Assembly (NCBI RefSeq): GCF_000285835.1 | Contig: NZ_HE978602.1 | Location: 224,220-288,219 of the forward strand | Direction of reading: 5' to 3' | DNA length: 64,000 bases | Source of the DNA: Brevibacterium senegalense | GTDB taxonomy: Bacteria; Actinomycetota; Actinomycetes; Actinomycetales; Brevibacteriaceae | Shown: piece after piece, positions 1 through 7,935 of the stretch | Layout of the letters: each line of letters begins with the position of its first letter | Position numbering within the stretch: position 1 is the stretch's first letter | Program-made: the position numbers and the translations under genes | Notes under the pieces: generated by a model | The model's database searches: none | Told to the model about the DNA's origin: nothing | Seen by the model: the letters and a program-made list of their open reading frames with translations, nothing else

Positions 1-588
1 CATGAGCACGGAGGTGAGCGCAATGCGCTTGGGGTACCCCGCGCGCAGCATCTCCGGGAGGGCGATGCGGCCCAGCGCGTAGGCGATGCCTACACTCGAA
101 CCGCTCGCCGCGCCCATCGCGGCACCTGCAACCTTGGTCGTGACGGCCAAGCCGCCCGGCAGCCAGTTGAGCCAGACACCCGCACCACTGTAGAGCTTGT
201 TAGTGATAGACGATCGCCACAACAGGAATCCCATGAAGATGAACATCGGCAGCACGCTGATGGACCATCCGGACGCGGAGTCGTAGGGGGTGTTCTTGAG
301 TGCGGAGACCAATCCCTCGAAGCCGTATATGACCCAGATCGCGTAGACCCCGCTCAGGGCCATCGCCGCCCCCACATGGAGGCCGGCGAGGATGAGGCAG
401 AGGAGTAGGCACAGGGAGTAGACGCCCACGGACACTGTCGAGGTGCTCGTGTACGCGAGTCCCATGAAGACGACTCCGGCGACCAGCAGGGCGATCGGCA
501 GCGCGCTTCCCACTGCTCGGAACCGCTTCGGTGCCACGGGAAGGGACGCGCTCGGTGCGGTGGGCGGTGTGGCGGTGTCAACTGTCAT
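1..588 (-). CDS. dctM: TRAP transporter large permease DctM (3' end cut by window edge)
   Basis: The large membrane subunit of a tripartite ATP-independent periplasmic (TRAP) transporter, which imports carboxylate-type substrates using an ion gradient. Only the N-terminal 196 residues are in the window; the frame is open to base 1. After a Pro/Ala-rich start there are several hydrophobic segments, then the family-typical small-residue stretch GAAMGAASGSSVGIAYALGR followed by ALPEML, as in DctM proteins around the substrate site. The ATG at 588 lies inside the end of the small permease gene (11-bp overlap), so translation is probably coupled. It is the last gene of a SnoaL-dctP-dctQ-dctM transcription unit. 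The substrate cannot be told from sequence. Confidence 0.9.
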   Translation of the reverse strand, partial: MTVDTATPPTAPSASLPVAPKRFRAVGSALPIALLVAGVVFMGLAYTSTSTVSVGVYSLCLLLCLILAGLHVGAAMALSGVYAIWVIYGFEGLVSALKNTPYDSASGWSISVLPMFIFMGFLLWRSSITNKLYSGAGVWLNWLPGGLAVTTKVAGAAMGAASGSSVGIAYALGRIALPEMLRAGYPKRIALTSVLM

Positions 589-1093
589 GACCGACTCCTG
601 TCTCCTGTGCCTCGGGGCCCGTCTGTTTCTGTGCATGCCTTCGTCTGGCGAGCCACCGGACCGCATCGTGCAGAAGGTAGCCGATGAAGATCACGGCGAA
701 GGCGGGGATGACGTATCGGGTCAGCCATACGGGCCAGCCGGTGTCGATCCCGTACTCACTGCGTGCCTGGTTCTCCATCGCGCCCAGAAGACCCGCGTAG
801 GCGATGAGCGCGAGGAAGAGGATGAGCAGGAGGCCGTTGATCACGGCCATCGCAGTCCGCACCCGACTACCGGCGCCGTCGACGACGAAGTCGACGATGA
901 TGTGCTCGCGGACGTGGTGGGCAAGGATCCACCCGGCGAAGACCAGAGGGATCATCCACCAGCGGGTCGTCAGTTCGATCGCCGCGGGCAGCGGGGTGCC
1001 GACGGTCGCGCGGACGATGACATTGAGGACGGTGTAGAACATCATGAGCAGCAGCGCGGCTGCTCCGATGAGTGTGATCGCTGTGCGCAGCAT
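578..1093 (-). CDS. dctQ: TRAP transporter small permease DctQ
   Basis: The small membrane subunit (171 aa) that scaffolds the DctM permease. Four hydrophobic helices are visible (about residues 8-30, 45-62, 82-105 and 122-145), with the DctQ-typical RWWMIPLVFAGW motif in the second. It starts at ATG 1093, 48 bp after the binding-protein gene, and overlaps dctM by 11 bp. Its length is normal for the family. The basic, Gln/Glu-rich C-terminus after residue 150 is probably cytoplasmic. Confidence 0.88.
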   Translation of the reverse strand: MLRTAITLIGAAALLLMMFYTVLNVIVRATVGTPLPAAIELTTRWWMIPLVFAGWILAHHVREHIIVDFVVDGAGSRVRTAMAVINGLLLILFLALIAYAGLLGAMENQARSEYGIDTGWPVWLTRYVIPAFAVIFIGYLLHDAVRWLARRRHAQKQTGPEAQETGVGHDS

Positions 1094-1141
1094 GTCACTC
1101 CTATCGGGGCGGTTCGAGAGTGTGCGCCCTCGGCGCCGACA

Positions 1142-2359
1142 TCACTGGGGGATCGCGTCTGCGTAGACGTCGTCGTACACGCGCTGGGCGAAGCCACCGG
1201 CATCGATGTCATCGGCAGTCCCGCCGGCGTCGTGCCAGTCGGCCCAGCTGTCGTAGGGTTCGATGCCCAAGTCTTCCGACACGATGCCGCCCCACTTGTC
1301 GTGCAGTTCGACGAAGCTGTCGACCGCCGCCTGCGGGTCCGCGAGCGTGTCCGGTGCGTTCTCCGCAGCCTTGTCGAGGACCGACTGCTGGTGGTCGGTA
1401 AGCGCATCGGCGAGGTCGTCGTCCATCGTGTGGAACTCCATGCCCGAGGTCTCGAGCAACGCCTCCTGCAGCTTCAACCCCTCGTGGGTGAGGCTCTCCA
1501 GGTAGACGGGGATCTGCTCCCAGATGATCGACTGCAGTTCAGGATCGAGCGAGTCCCACGTCTGCTGGCTCACGAAGATCCCATATGCGGTGAAGCCCGG
1601 GAGATTGACGGACGTGTAGTGCTTCGCGACCTCGGTGAGGTCGGACGAGACCATGTCCGTCGCGTCAGCCATGACGCAGTCGACGATCCCGCGCTGTAGC
1701 GCCTCGTACATCTCTGCACCCGGGAGCGAGACCGGCTCCATGCCGATGGCCGTCGCCGTCTCCGCCCATGCTTCGCCGGGCGACCGGACCGACTTGCCCT
1801 GGGCGTCGGCGAGGCTCGTGATGGGCTCAGTGCAGATGAGGTGATACGTGGTGTGCGCGTTGTACCCCGGCGTCAGGGGCATGAGCCCCTGGTCGTTGAA
1901 ATCGGACTGCATCGCCTCGGGGTGGGAGTACCACCAGTCGGTGACCGCGGCAGCGCGGTCCAGAGCGGAGACGGGCGGGCCGGCCTCGCCTGCGAATGCG
2001 AGCTTGGAGGCCCAGTTGCTGATGGGGAACTCCGAGGGGTTGTAAGAGGTGACGACGAGTCCGGAGTCGACGGTGGCGTCAGCCATCGAGCTTCCCACCT
2101 CTGCGGGCGGAACGATCGCGTTCGCGTAGCTGAAGTCGTACGTGAGGCGGCCGTCCGAGGCTTCCTCGACCGCGGTGAAGAATGCATCGATGGGGACGTT
2201 GTGGTAGTTATCCGGGCCACCGATCGTCGTCGTGACCGTCAGATTCACGGAATCCGCGCCGCCTTCTGCGACGCGGGAGGTGCCGCTTCCGCCGCAGGCG
2301 GACAACGTGAGGGCGGCGGCGCCGGCGATGGCTGCCGTGGTGAGTGTGATCGGGCGCAT
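1142..2359 (-). CDS. dctP: TRAP transporter solute-binding lipoprotein DctP
   Basis: The extracytoplasmic binding protein (405 aa) that delivers solute to DctQM. A signal peptide ends in lipobox LSAC (residues 19-22), so the mature protein would be a membrane-anchored lipoprotein, as expected in a Gram-positive. The body has TRAP binding-protein features: an invariant-type Arg in GKSVRSPGEAWAETA, then EMYEALQRGIVDCVMA, the conserved block that contacts the carboxylate. An in-frame ATG lies 18 bp upstream at 2377, but AGGA sits 6 bp before the ATG at 2359, so I chose 2359. The substrate is unknown; the Arg suggests an organic acid. Confidence 0.9.
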   Translation of the reverse strand: MRPITLTTAAIAGAAALTLSACGGSGTSRVAEGGADSVNLTVTTTIGGPDNYHNVPIDAFFTAVEEASDGRLTYDFSYANAIVPPAEVGSSMADATVDSGLVVTSYNPSEFPISNWASKLAFAGEAGPPVSALDRAAAVTDWWYSHPEAMQSDFNDQGLMPLTPGYNAHTTYHLICTEPITSLADAQGKSVRSPGEAWAETATAIGMEPVSLPGAEMYEALQRGIVDCVMADATDMVSSDLTEVAKHYTSVNLPGFTAYGIFVSQQTWDSLDPELQSIIWEQIPVYLESLTHEGLKLQEALLETSGMEFHTMDDDLADALTDHQQSVLDKAAENAPDTLADPQAAVDSFVELHDKWGGIVSEDLGIEPYDSWADWHDAGGTADDIDAGGFAQRVYDDVYADAIPQ

Positions 2360-2441
2360 GTCGATTCCTATCGTCATTGATGGAGGGTTGTGAGTCGTTC
2401 GGATCTGTGGGGTGGGAGAGCTGCGAGTGCGCGGATGAGTG

Positions 2442-2963
2442 TCACTGCCTCTGCTGGGACAGCCGCTGGCGCGTGCGTGCGTCTTCTGCGCCGACGGCCG
2501 GCGGGAAGTCGAAGCGCGCGGCGTCCCAGCCGGACTCCAGCGACGACCAGAAGAAGAAGGAGACCTTCCGTGTGCGAAACCGCCATCCGCTGGCGGTCCT
2601 CACCATGACGTCCTCGTAGCGGCCGGCGGCGATCTGGGACTGACCGTCAACGACGCAGGGCTGGAGCAGCCACGTGACGCCGGATGCCTCGTCGCCGTCG
2701 ATGTCGACGGTCTCATTCGAACTGAAGTGCCACCACGACGTGACGGTCGAGGCATTGAGCGTGGGGAAGAACTCGAGCATCTCCTCGCGACCGCGCGCCG
2801 TCGACAGGCCGATGAATGCGCCGTCGTCGGTGAACGTGTCCGCCAGGTCCTCCCAGCGCCCGTCGTCGAGTGCCTGGCAGTACCGGGCGCGCAGCTGGGA
2901 GATCTCGTGAATGTCCTCCAGGCGCTGAACACGGGCGAGGAGATCTGCGTGCGCTGAACTCAA
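2442..2963 (-). CDS. SnoaL-like NTF2-fold protein
   Basis: A 173-aa protein of the SnoaL/nuclear transport factor 2 superfamily, with the small cone-shaped fold shared by ketosteroid isomerases, polyketide cyclases and dioxygenase beta subunits. The pattern ISQLRARYCQALDDGRWED, then LADTFTDDGAF and later WLLQPCVVDGQ and RYEDVMVRTASGWRF, is typical. I chose TTG at 2963 because AAGGAG lies 8 bp upstream; a longer reading to 3059 lacks a good ribosome site and runs through low-conservation sequence. It is first in the unit leading into dctPQM (82-bp gap). A TetR-type palindrome lies 98 bp upstream. The enzymatic role is unknown; the context suggests isomerization or hydration of an imported acid. 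Confidence 0.75.
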   Translation of the reverse strand: MSSAHADLLARVQRLEDIHEISQLRARYCQALDDGRWEDLADTFTDDGAFIGLSTARGREEMLEFFPTLNASTVTSWWHFSSNETVDIDGDEASGVTWLLQPCVVDGQSQIAAGRYEDVMVRTASGWRFRTRKVSFFFWSSLESGWDAARFDFPPAVGAEDARTRQRLSQQRQ

Positions 2964-3053
2964 GGGGATCACTCCTTCGTGATGGCTGCCGCGGGATTCG
3001 GTGGGCGGGTCCCGACATTCGCGGGTCGATGTGAGGTCCGGCGGTGATCCGCG

Positions 3054-3082
3054 TTGCAAGCAAGAACGTTCGTTCTTAGAAT
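3054..3082 (+). promoter_or_regulatory. Promoter of the TetR gene with operator in its spacer
   Basis: TTGCAA (3054-3059) and TAGAAT (3077-3082) are separated by exactly 17 bp, a good sigma-70/SigA-type promoter reading toward the TetR gene. The 18-bp inverted repeat CAAGAACGTTCGTTCTTA (3061-3078) fills the spacer, so bound repressor would occlude RNA polymerase. That arrangement is classic for an autorepressing TetR protein; the promoter match itself is by eye. Confidence 0.65.
3061..3078. promoter_or_regulatory. TetR-type operator, site A
   Basis: CAAGAACGTTCGTTCTTA is an inverted repeat (AAGAAC, 4 bp, GTTCTT) between the divergent SnoaL-TRAP unit and the TetR gene. It matches 16 of 18 positions of a second palindrome at 10255-10272. 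It lies 98 bp before the SnoaL start and inside the TetR promoter. Confidence 0.8.
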
Positions 3083-3198
3083 GAAGTGTCCCATCTCACG
3101 TCGCGGTTGGCAACTGGTGGTTCGAGGGGAGGCGTGGTTCACCCGGACACCCGTCGCGGAGTCGGGGCTCGTCGGCGGGGTGTGCGACTATTCGGTGA

Positions 3199-3858
3199 AT
3201 GAGTGTCAGGTGTTCGATGGAACGGAGTGAGGTTGTGGCTGTGAGCGAGCGCGGCGCGCGGCGACGGGCTGCGCCGAACTTCATCGACCGGGAGACGGTC
3301 ATCGGCGCGGCGCTGCAGGTGTTCGCGGACCGAGGCTTCCATGGCGCCTCCATGCGGGGGATCGCCGGCGTCGCCCGTACGTCGCAGTCCAACCTCTACA
3401 ACTACTTCGATTCGAAGGACGGACTGCTCGCCTTCGTCCTCGAGGCGACCGCCCGGGAGCTGGCGGAGAAGCTCGAGGCCGCAGTTCAGATCGCGGGGGG
3501 TGATCCCGGTGCCCGCCTCGAGGCGGCCGTGACCGCGTACGTCGACTTCGTCATCGCCGGGCCGCGCGCCTCCACGGTGGGCATCACGGAGTTCCGCTAC
3601 TTGTCTGGCGAGGCGCGCGCGGCCGTCGTCGTCGAGCGCGACCGGACTGAGGCGGTCTTCCGTGGAATCGTCGAAGACGGGATCCGGTCCGGAGACTTCC
3701 AGGTCATCGATGCGGGGTTCGCGATGCGCGCCGTCGTGACGGTCTGCAACTCGATGTCCAACTGGTACCGCCCCGACGGCGAGCTGTCCCGCGACGAGAT
3801 CGTCGCGCGGCAGGTCGATCTGGCGCTGGGCCTCGTCCGCAGCGACCGTCGCGGCTGA
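3199..3858 (+). CDS. TetR/AcrR family transcriptional regulator
   Basis: A 219-aa one-component repressor. The N-terminal helix-turn-helix is clear: VIGAALQVFADRGFHGASMR, then IAGVARTSQSNLYNYFDSKD, the recognition helix and following YF-SKD turn of the family. The C-terminal ligand domain (about residues 90-215) is helical and has no assignable ligand. The start is uncertain: ATG 3199 gives 219 aa, while GTG codons at 3235 and 3241 sit better after GGAG (3224-3227). It is divergent from the SnoaL-TRAP unit and probably controls it, itself and the AtoE operon through the shared palindromes. A long hairpin follows the stop. Confidence 0.92.
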   Translation: MSVRCSMERSEVVAVSERGARRRAAPNFIDRETVIGAALQVFADRGFHGASMRGIAGVARTSQSNLYNYFDSKDGLLAFVLEATARELAEKLEAAVQIAGGDPGARLEAAVTAYVDFVIAGPRASTVGITEFRYLSGEARAAVVVERDRTEAVFRGIVEDGIRSGDFQVIDAGFAMRAVVTVCNSMSNWYRPDGELSRDEIVARQVDLALGLVRSDRRG

Positions 3859-3877
3859 GCGTCCGCCGCGCCAGAGA

Positions 3878-3916
3878 CGACGAGGCGGGCAGTGCATCGC
3901 ACTGCCCGCCTCGTCG
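3878..3916. terminator. Bidirectional hairpin terminator
   Basis: Perfect 18-bp arms (3878-3895 and 3899-3916) around a 3-base loop lie between the convergent TetR and acyl-CoA dehydrogenase genes. There is no long T-tract, as is common in actinobacteria. Confidence 0.8.
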
Positions 3917-3924
3917 CTCGTTCG

Positions 3925-5112
3925 TCAGGCGCGGCCCAGGAGGTCGTCGCTGATGATGCGCATCTGGATCTCCGAGGACCCCTCGAAGATCTTCGTCAAC
4001 CGCGCATCCCGCCAGTGCCGCTCGACCGCGAAGTCCTTCGTGTAACCGGCACCGCCGTGGATCTGCACGGCCTCGCTGGTGACCTTCTCCGCCATCTCCG
4101 CGGCCAGGTACTTCACCATCGCCGCCTCCCGGTCGCACCGGCGACCCGTATCGATCTGCGTGCACACGTGGTACATGAGCTGCCGGCACGCCTCGATCTG
4201 CGCGGCCATGTCCGCGATCTTGAACCGCAGATGCTGGAAGTCCGCCAGCTTGTGCTTGAACTGCACCCGCTGCTGCATGTACTCGATCGAGTCCTCCAGC
4301 GCGGCCTGCGCCAGCCCGATCGACCGGGCCGCCGTGTGCGCACGACCCACCTCCAGGCCGGACACGGCCTGGTAGAAGCCCTTCTCCTGCTCACCCAGCA
4401 GCGCGTCCGCAGGCAACCGCAGTCCGTCGAAGTTCAGGTCCCAGGTCTTCCACCCGAAGTAGCCGATCTTCCTGGCCGGGGTGCCGGTCATGCCCTCCGG
4501 GAACGAGCCGCGCTCCTTCTCCAGCAGGAACGTCGAGATCCCCCGGTGCCGCTTCTCCTCGTCCGGCGACGAGGTGCGCGCGAAGAGGATGATGTAGTCC
4601 GCCTGGTCCGCGTACGTGCACCACATCTTCGTGCCGGTGATGATCCACTCACCGGTGTCCGGGTCCTGCTCCGCCTTGCACTTGATGTTCGCGACATCGG
4701 AGCCGGCCTCGGCCTCGGACAGCGCGAACGCGCCCAGGTACTCGCCGGTGGCGACCTTGGGCAGCAGGCGCTGTTCCTGCTCCTCGGAGAACCCGCCGCC
4801 CATCCCGTTGCCGCGGGCCAGCAGCCCGGACACGCTCATCCAGGCGCGGGAGAGCTCTTCGGCCACGAGGCAGTACTCGAAGACGCCCAGGCCCAGACCG
4901 CCGTACTCCTCGGGGATGAGGATGCCGAAGAAGCCCATGTCGGCCATCTGCTGGACCATGTCCTGCGGGAAGTCGCCCTCCTCGGGGTCGACCTCGTTCG
5001 CGATGGGGAGGACGACCTCGCGGGCGAACTGGCGGGCCAGCTGCTGGAGCTCGACGCGGTCCTCGGTCATGTAGTGGGGTGTGTCCGGACGCGGACGCGG
5101 CTTGTGGGTCAT
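3925..5112 (-). CDS. Acyl-CoA dehydrogenase
   Basis: A 395-aa FAD-dependent acyl-CoA dehydrogenase (alpha,beta-desaturation of an acyl-CoA, electrons to ETF). The FAD/substrate signature AFALSEAEAGSDVANIKC is near residue 130. The C-terminal block VQIHGGAGYTKDFAVERHWR is followed by IFEGSSEIQ, whose Glu is in the position of the catalytic base. Length is normal. ATG 5112 is preceded by GAAGGAGA at a good distance. A minus-strand promoter is visible at 5151-5179, so it is probably transcribed separately from the ligase operon 120 bp upstream, although it may work in the same pathway. The acyl chain preference cannot be read from sequence. Confidence 0.93.
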   Translation of the reverse strand: MTHKPRPRPDTPHYMTEDRVELQQLARQFAREVVLPIANEVDPEEGDFPQDMVQQMADMGFFGILIPEEYGGLGLGVFEYCLVAEELSRAWMSVSGLLARGNGMGGGFSEEQEQRLLPKVATGEYLGAFALSEAEAGSDVANIKCKAEQDPDTGEWIITGTKMWCTYADQADYIILFARTSSPDEEKRHRGISTFLLEKERGSFPEGMTGTPARKIGYFGWKTWDLNFDGLRLPADALLGEQEKGFYQAVSGLEVGRAHTAARSIGLAQAALEDSIEYMQQRVQFKHKLADFQHLRFKIADMAAQIEACRQLMYHVCTQIDTGRRCDREAAMVKYLAAEMAEKVTSEAVQIHGGAGYTKDFAVERHWRDARLTKIFEGSSEIQMRIISDDLLGRA

Positions 5113-5150
5113 GCGGACTCTCCTTCGACCGTTGATGACGGTATCAATCG

Positions 5151-5179
5151 ATCATGGGTCATTCTACGAAATGGATCAA
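5151..5179 (-). promoter_or_regulatory. Putative promoter of the acyl-CoA dehydrogenase gene
   Basis: On the minus strand TTGATC (5174-5179) and CATGAT (5151-5156) are 17 bp apart, about 40-70 bp upstream of ATG 5112. The flanks are unusually AT-rich for this window. The match is by eye. Confidence 0.45.
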
Positions 5180-5231
5180 TGCGTGGAGGTGATTGTCTCG
5201 ATCCGTGAGGGCCGGTCCGGTCCGCGGACCG

Positions 5232-6965
5232 TCACCCCGCCGGCTGGGTCGCCCATTCGCGCAGGGTGACGGTGCGGATCTTCCGCCCGTTCGTGCCGGC
5301 GGTCGTGGGCATGTCATCGACGATGCGCACCTCCGTGGGGACCTTGTACCGAGCCAGGTCCGCGCGCACGTGCTCGCGCAGGTCCTCACCGGTGACCGTC
5401 GCCCCGTGCGTCGTGACGACGAACGCGACGGCCTCGGTCTCGCCCGCGGCGTCCGGCCGTCCCACGACCTTCGCGACCACGACCTCCGGGTGCTCCGCCA
5501 GGTGCATCTCGATCTCTGCGGGATCGACCATGAACCCTTTGAGCCTCAGCACGTCGCCGATCCGGCAGATGTACGCGTACGTCCGCTCATCGACGGCCTC
5601 GCCCAGGTCGCCGGTGCGGAACCAGCCGTCTGCGGCGAAGGCCTTCGTCCCTTCACCCTGGTCGCCCAAGTACTGACTCACGACGTTGGAGCCGCGCAGC
5701 TGCAGCTCGCCGCGCTGCCCGGCCTCCAGCTCCTCGTCCGTGACGGGGTCCGCGATCCGGTAGGCGTAGCCGTCGCCCACGAGGCGACCGCCACCGCCCA
5801 CGCGCGGCTCCACTCCGCCGTCCAGCGGCCAGAAAGACGTGAGCGCGAAGACCTCCGAGGATCCGTAGACGCCCACGGTCACGGTGTCGAACCGGTCCTT
5901 CGCCCATGCCGCGATCTCCTCCGACATCCCCTGGAAGTCGCCGATCCCGGTCCACCGCCACGTGCTCAGGTCGGTCCCCAGCTCTTCCCGGGCGTCGCGG
6001 ATGCGCGCGAGCATGTCATCTCCGCCCACGTAGTGCGTGCCGCCCAGATGTGCCCAGACGCGCACGAGGTCGGCGGGGTCGAACACCGGCTGGATGAGGA
6101 CGCCGGCCCCGCCGAACAGCGCGACCATGCCCGCCACGTACCCGAACACGCCGGAGTACGGCAGCGGCTCGACCATGAGGTCGCCCGCGCCGATCCCCAG
6201 CTGCGCGGCCGCGGACTGCATGTGGTGGATCGTCGCGGCCTCCGCGTGCGCGGCCAGTTTGGGCATCCCCGTCGATCCCGAGGTCGTGAACGCGACCGTC
6301 AGCAGGTCGCCGTCGCCGTCGGTGCGGAGGCCGGCCACGGCCTCGGGCGCGGGGGTGCCGATCGTCGCGGCGTCCGCACTGCCGGCGCCCACGTCCCAGG
6401 CGTCCAGGTCCGGGCCGTCGCCGGTGGCGCCCGGCGCGGTCGTCACGAGGACGAACGGGCGGGGTGTGTCCGCCGGCAGCTCCGCGGCCACGCGATCGAG
6501 CGTCGTCAGGAAGTCGACGCGTTGGAAGCCGTGCGCGGCGACGAGCACGGCGGGACGCGCCTTCGTGAGGACGTGGCCCACCTCGGCCACGTTGTAGCGG
6601 GTGTTCACGCCGATCACGTGCGCGCCCACGGCCGAGGCCGCGAACTGCCACGCATACGAGTCGATCCACGCCGGCAGCCACACGGCGATGCAGTCGCCCT
6701 CGCCCACCCCCCTCTCGCGCAGCCAGACGGCCAGTGCGCCGGCGCGGGCGTGGAGCTTCGCGGCGGTGGCCGCGGTGAGCTGGGAGGCGACATCGGGCTG
6801 CGTGCCGTCGTCGATCGTCGCGTCGTCGCGGGCGGGGTCCAGCTGCGTCACGAGGACGCGGTCGGGTGTCTGCGCGGCCCAGTCGGTCAGGTGCCCGAAG
6901 AGTGTGCGGACGGTGGTCGCCCCGGAAGTGGGTGCCTCGGTCGTCGTTGCAGTGTCGGTTGTCAT
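5232..6965 (-). CDS. AMP-forming acyl-CoA synthetase (ligase)
   Basis: A 577-aa ANL-superfamily adenylating enzyme that activates a carboxylic acid to its CoA thioester via an acyl-AMP. Visible motifs are the P-loop TSGSTGMPK, the A5-like VYGSSE, the A7/A8 motifs GWFRTGDLG and RIGDVLRLKGFMV, and the C-terminal catalytic Lys in TNGRKIRT. I chose ATG 6965 (AGGAGGA 5-6 bp upstream); the open frame extends upstream only because it shadows the hydrolase gene. It starts 1 bp after the hydrolase stop, so the two are co-translated. The substrate is not known; the surrounding transporter and hydrolase suggest it activates the product of the hydrolase. Confidence 0.92.
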   Translation of the reverse strand: MTTDTATTTEAPTSGATTVRTLFGHLTDWAAQTPDRVLVTQLDPARDDATIDDGTQPDVASQLTAATAAKLHARAGALAVWLRERGVGEGDCIAVWLPAWIDSYAWQFAASAVGAHVIGVNTRYNVAEVGHVLTKARPAVLVAAHGFQRVDFLTTLDRVAAELPADTPRPFVLVTTAPGATGDGPDLDAWDVGAGSADAATIGTPAPEAVAGLRTDGDGDLLTVAFTTSGSTGMPKLAAHAEAATIHHMQSAAAQLGIGAGDLMVEPLPYSGVFGYVAGMVALFGGAGVLIQPVFDPADLVRVWAHLGGTHYVGGDDMLARIRDAREELGTDLSTWRWTGIGDFQGMSEEIAAWAKDRFDTVTVGVYGSSEVFALTSFWPLDGGVEPRVGGGGRLVGDGYAYRIADPVTDEELEAGQRGELQLRGSNVVSQYLGDQGEGTKAFAADGWFRTGDLGEAVDERTYAYICRIGDVLRLKGFMVDPAEIEMHLAEHPEVVVAKVVGRPDAAGETEAVAFVVTTHGATVTGEDLREHVRADLARYKVPTEVRIVDDMPTTAGTNGRKIRTVTLREWATQPAG

Positions 6966-6966
6966 G

Positions 6967-7935
6967 TCAGTCCTCCTGCGCTTCCCGCCTCGTCGCCGGC
7001 GCCCGGGTCTCATCCTGCCCGTCCGCGCCCGTGCCCGCGAGGGCCTCCCGGATCCAACCGTCCAGGACCGGGGCGAAGTCGTCCATCTCCTCCATCGGGT
7101 AGTGGCCGATGCCCGCCAGCAGCGAGTAGCGGGCGCCGGGGATCTGCTGTGCGGCACGCCGCACGGACTCGGGGTCGATCCAGAGATCGCCGCTGCCGGC
7201 GACCAGGTGGGCGGGCGCGGTGATCCGGTGCAGATCGTCGAAGATGTCGTGCGTGCCCCACCCGATGAGGTCCGAGTGCGAGATATCCGGGTCCTCCCGC
7301 CTGTGCATCCGCGCGATGATCTCGCGACGGGCCTCCGGGACCTCGCTGCCCACGACGGCACGCGTGCCCCAGTAGGTGCGGTCGGAGCGGGACGGGGTGG
7401 AGATGTCGTTGAGCTCGCGGCGCATCGCCTGGACGTTCACCTGTCCCCGGTCCGCGTTCGCCGCCATCGCGACGATCGCACGCACCCGGTCGGCCAGCCG
7501 GATCCCGACGTCCAGCGAGATCTTCCCGCCGATCGAGCACCCGATGACGACGGGGCGCTCGATGCCCAGTGCCTCGAGCACGCGGATGTGGAAGACCGCG
7601 TAGTCGCCCAGGTCCGTGACCGGCCCACCCGGCGCCTGTTCCGAGTGGCCGTGCCCCGGCATGTCGGGAACGACCACCCGGTAGCCCCGCGCTGCCAGTC
7701 CGCGGGCCGCGTCGCGGTACTGCACGCCCGACTGCCCCGCCGTGTGGATCGCGAGGATCGGCACGCCGTCCTCCGGCCCCCAGTCCTGCACGAAGGCCAG
7801 TCGGCCGTCCAGTTCAAGCTGGTGCGCCCGCAGCTGCGTGTGCGAGGGCCTGCCGGCCGCGATCGGGTCGGCTGCCGCGGTGGTCGTCGCCGCCGTCGCC
7901 GAGGCCGTCTCCGGTGTCCGTGTCACCGCGGTCAT
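6967..7935 (-). CDS. Alpha/beta-fold hydrolase
   Basis: A 322-aa serine hydrolase of the alpha/beta superfamily. The nucleophile elbow GCSIGG, the acid in GSGDLWIDPE and the His in GIGHYPMEE form the usual Ser-Asp-His triad; HTAGQSG near the first strand is the likely oxyanion region. The N-terminal 35 residues are Ala/Thr-rich and probably disordered. The start at 7935 overlaps the upstream gene by 4 bp (ATGA). It could be an esterase, lactonase or C-C hydrolase; family resemblance does not settle the substrate. Its place between an acid transporter and an acid-CoA ligase suggests it releases the acid that the ligase uses. Confidence 0.88.
   Translation of the reverse strand: MTAVTRTPETASATAATTTAAADPIAAGRPSHTQLRAHQLELDGRLAFVQDWGPEDGVPILAIHTAGQSGVQYRDAARGLAARGYRVVVPDMPGHGHSEQAPGGPVTDLGDYAVFHIRVLEALGIERPVVIGCSIGGKISLDVGIRLADRVRAIVAMAANADRGQVNVQAMRRELNDISTPSRSDRTYWGTRAVVGSEVPEARREIIARMHRREDPDISHSDLIGWGTHDIFDDLHRITAPAHLVAGSGDLWIDPESVRRAAQQIPGARYSLLAGIGHYPMEEMDDFAPVLDGWIREALAGTGADGQDETRAPATRREAQED

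Noticed and set aside
443..1699. Long plus-strand reading frame of 418 codons
   Set aside because: It is antisense to the TRAP genes and has low-complexity Asp/Gly/Arg composition without any family motif, as expected from GC-rich codon periodicity.
5113..5231. Third copy of the TetR palindrome before the acyl-CoA dehydrogenase
   Set aside because: The AT-rich ATCAATCGATCATG here does not match the AAGAAC/GTTCTT arms, so membership of that regulon is not supported.
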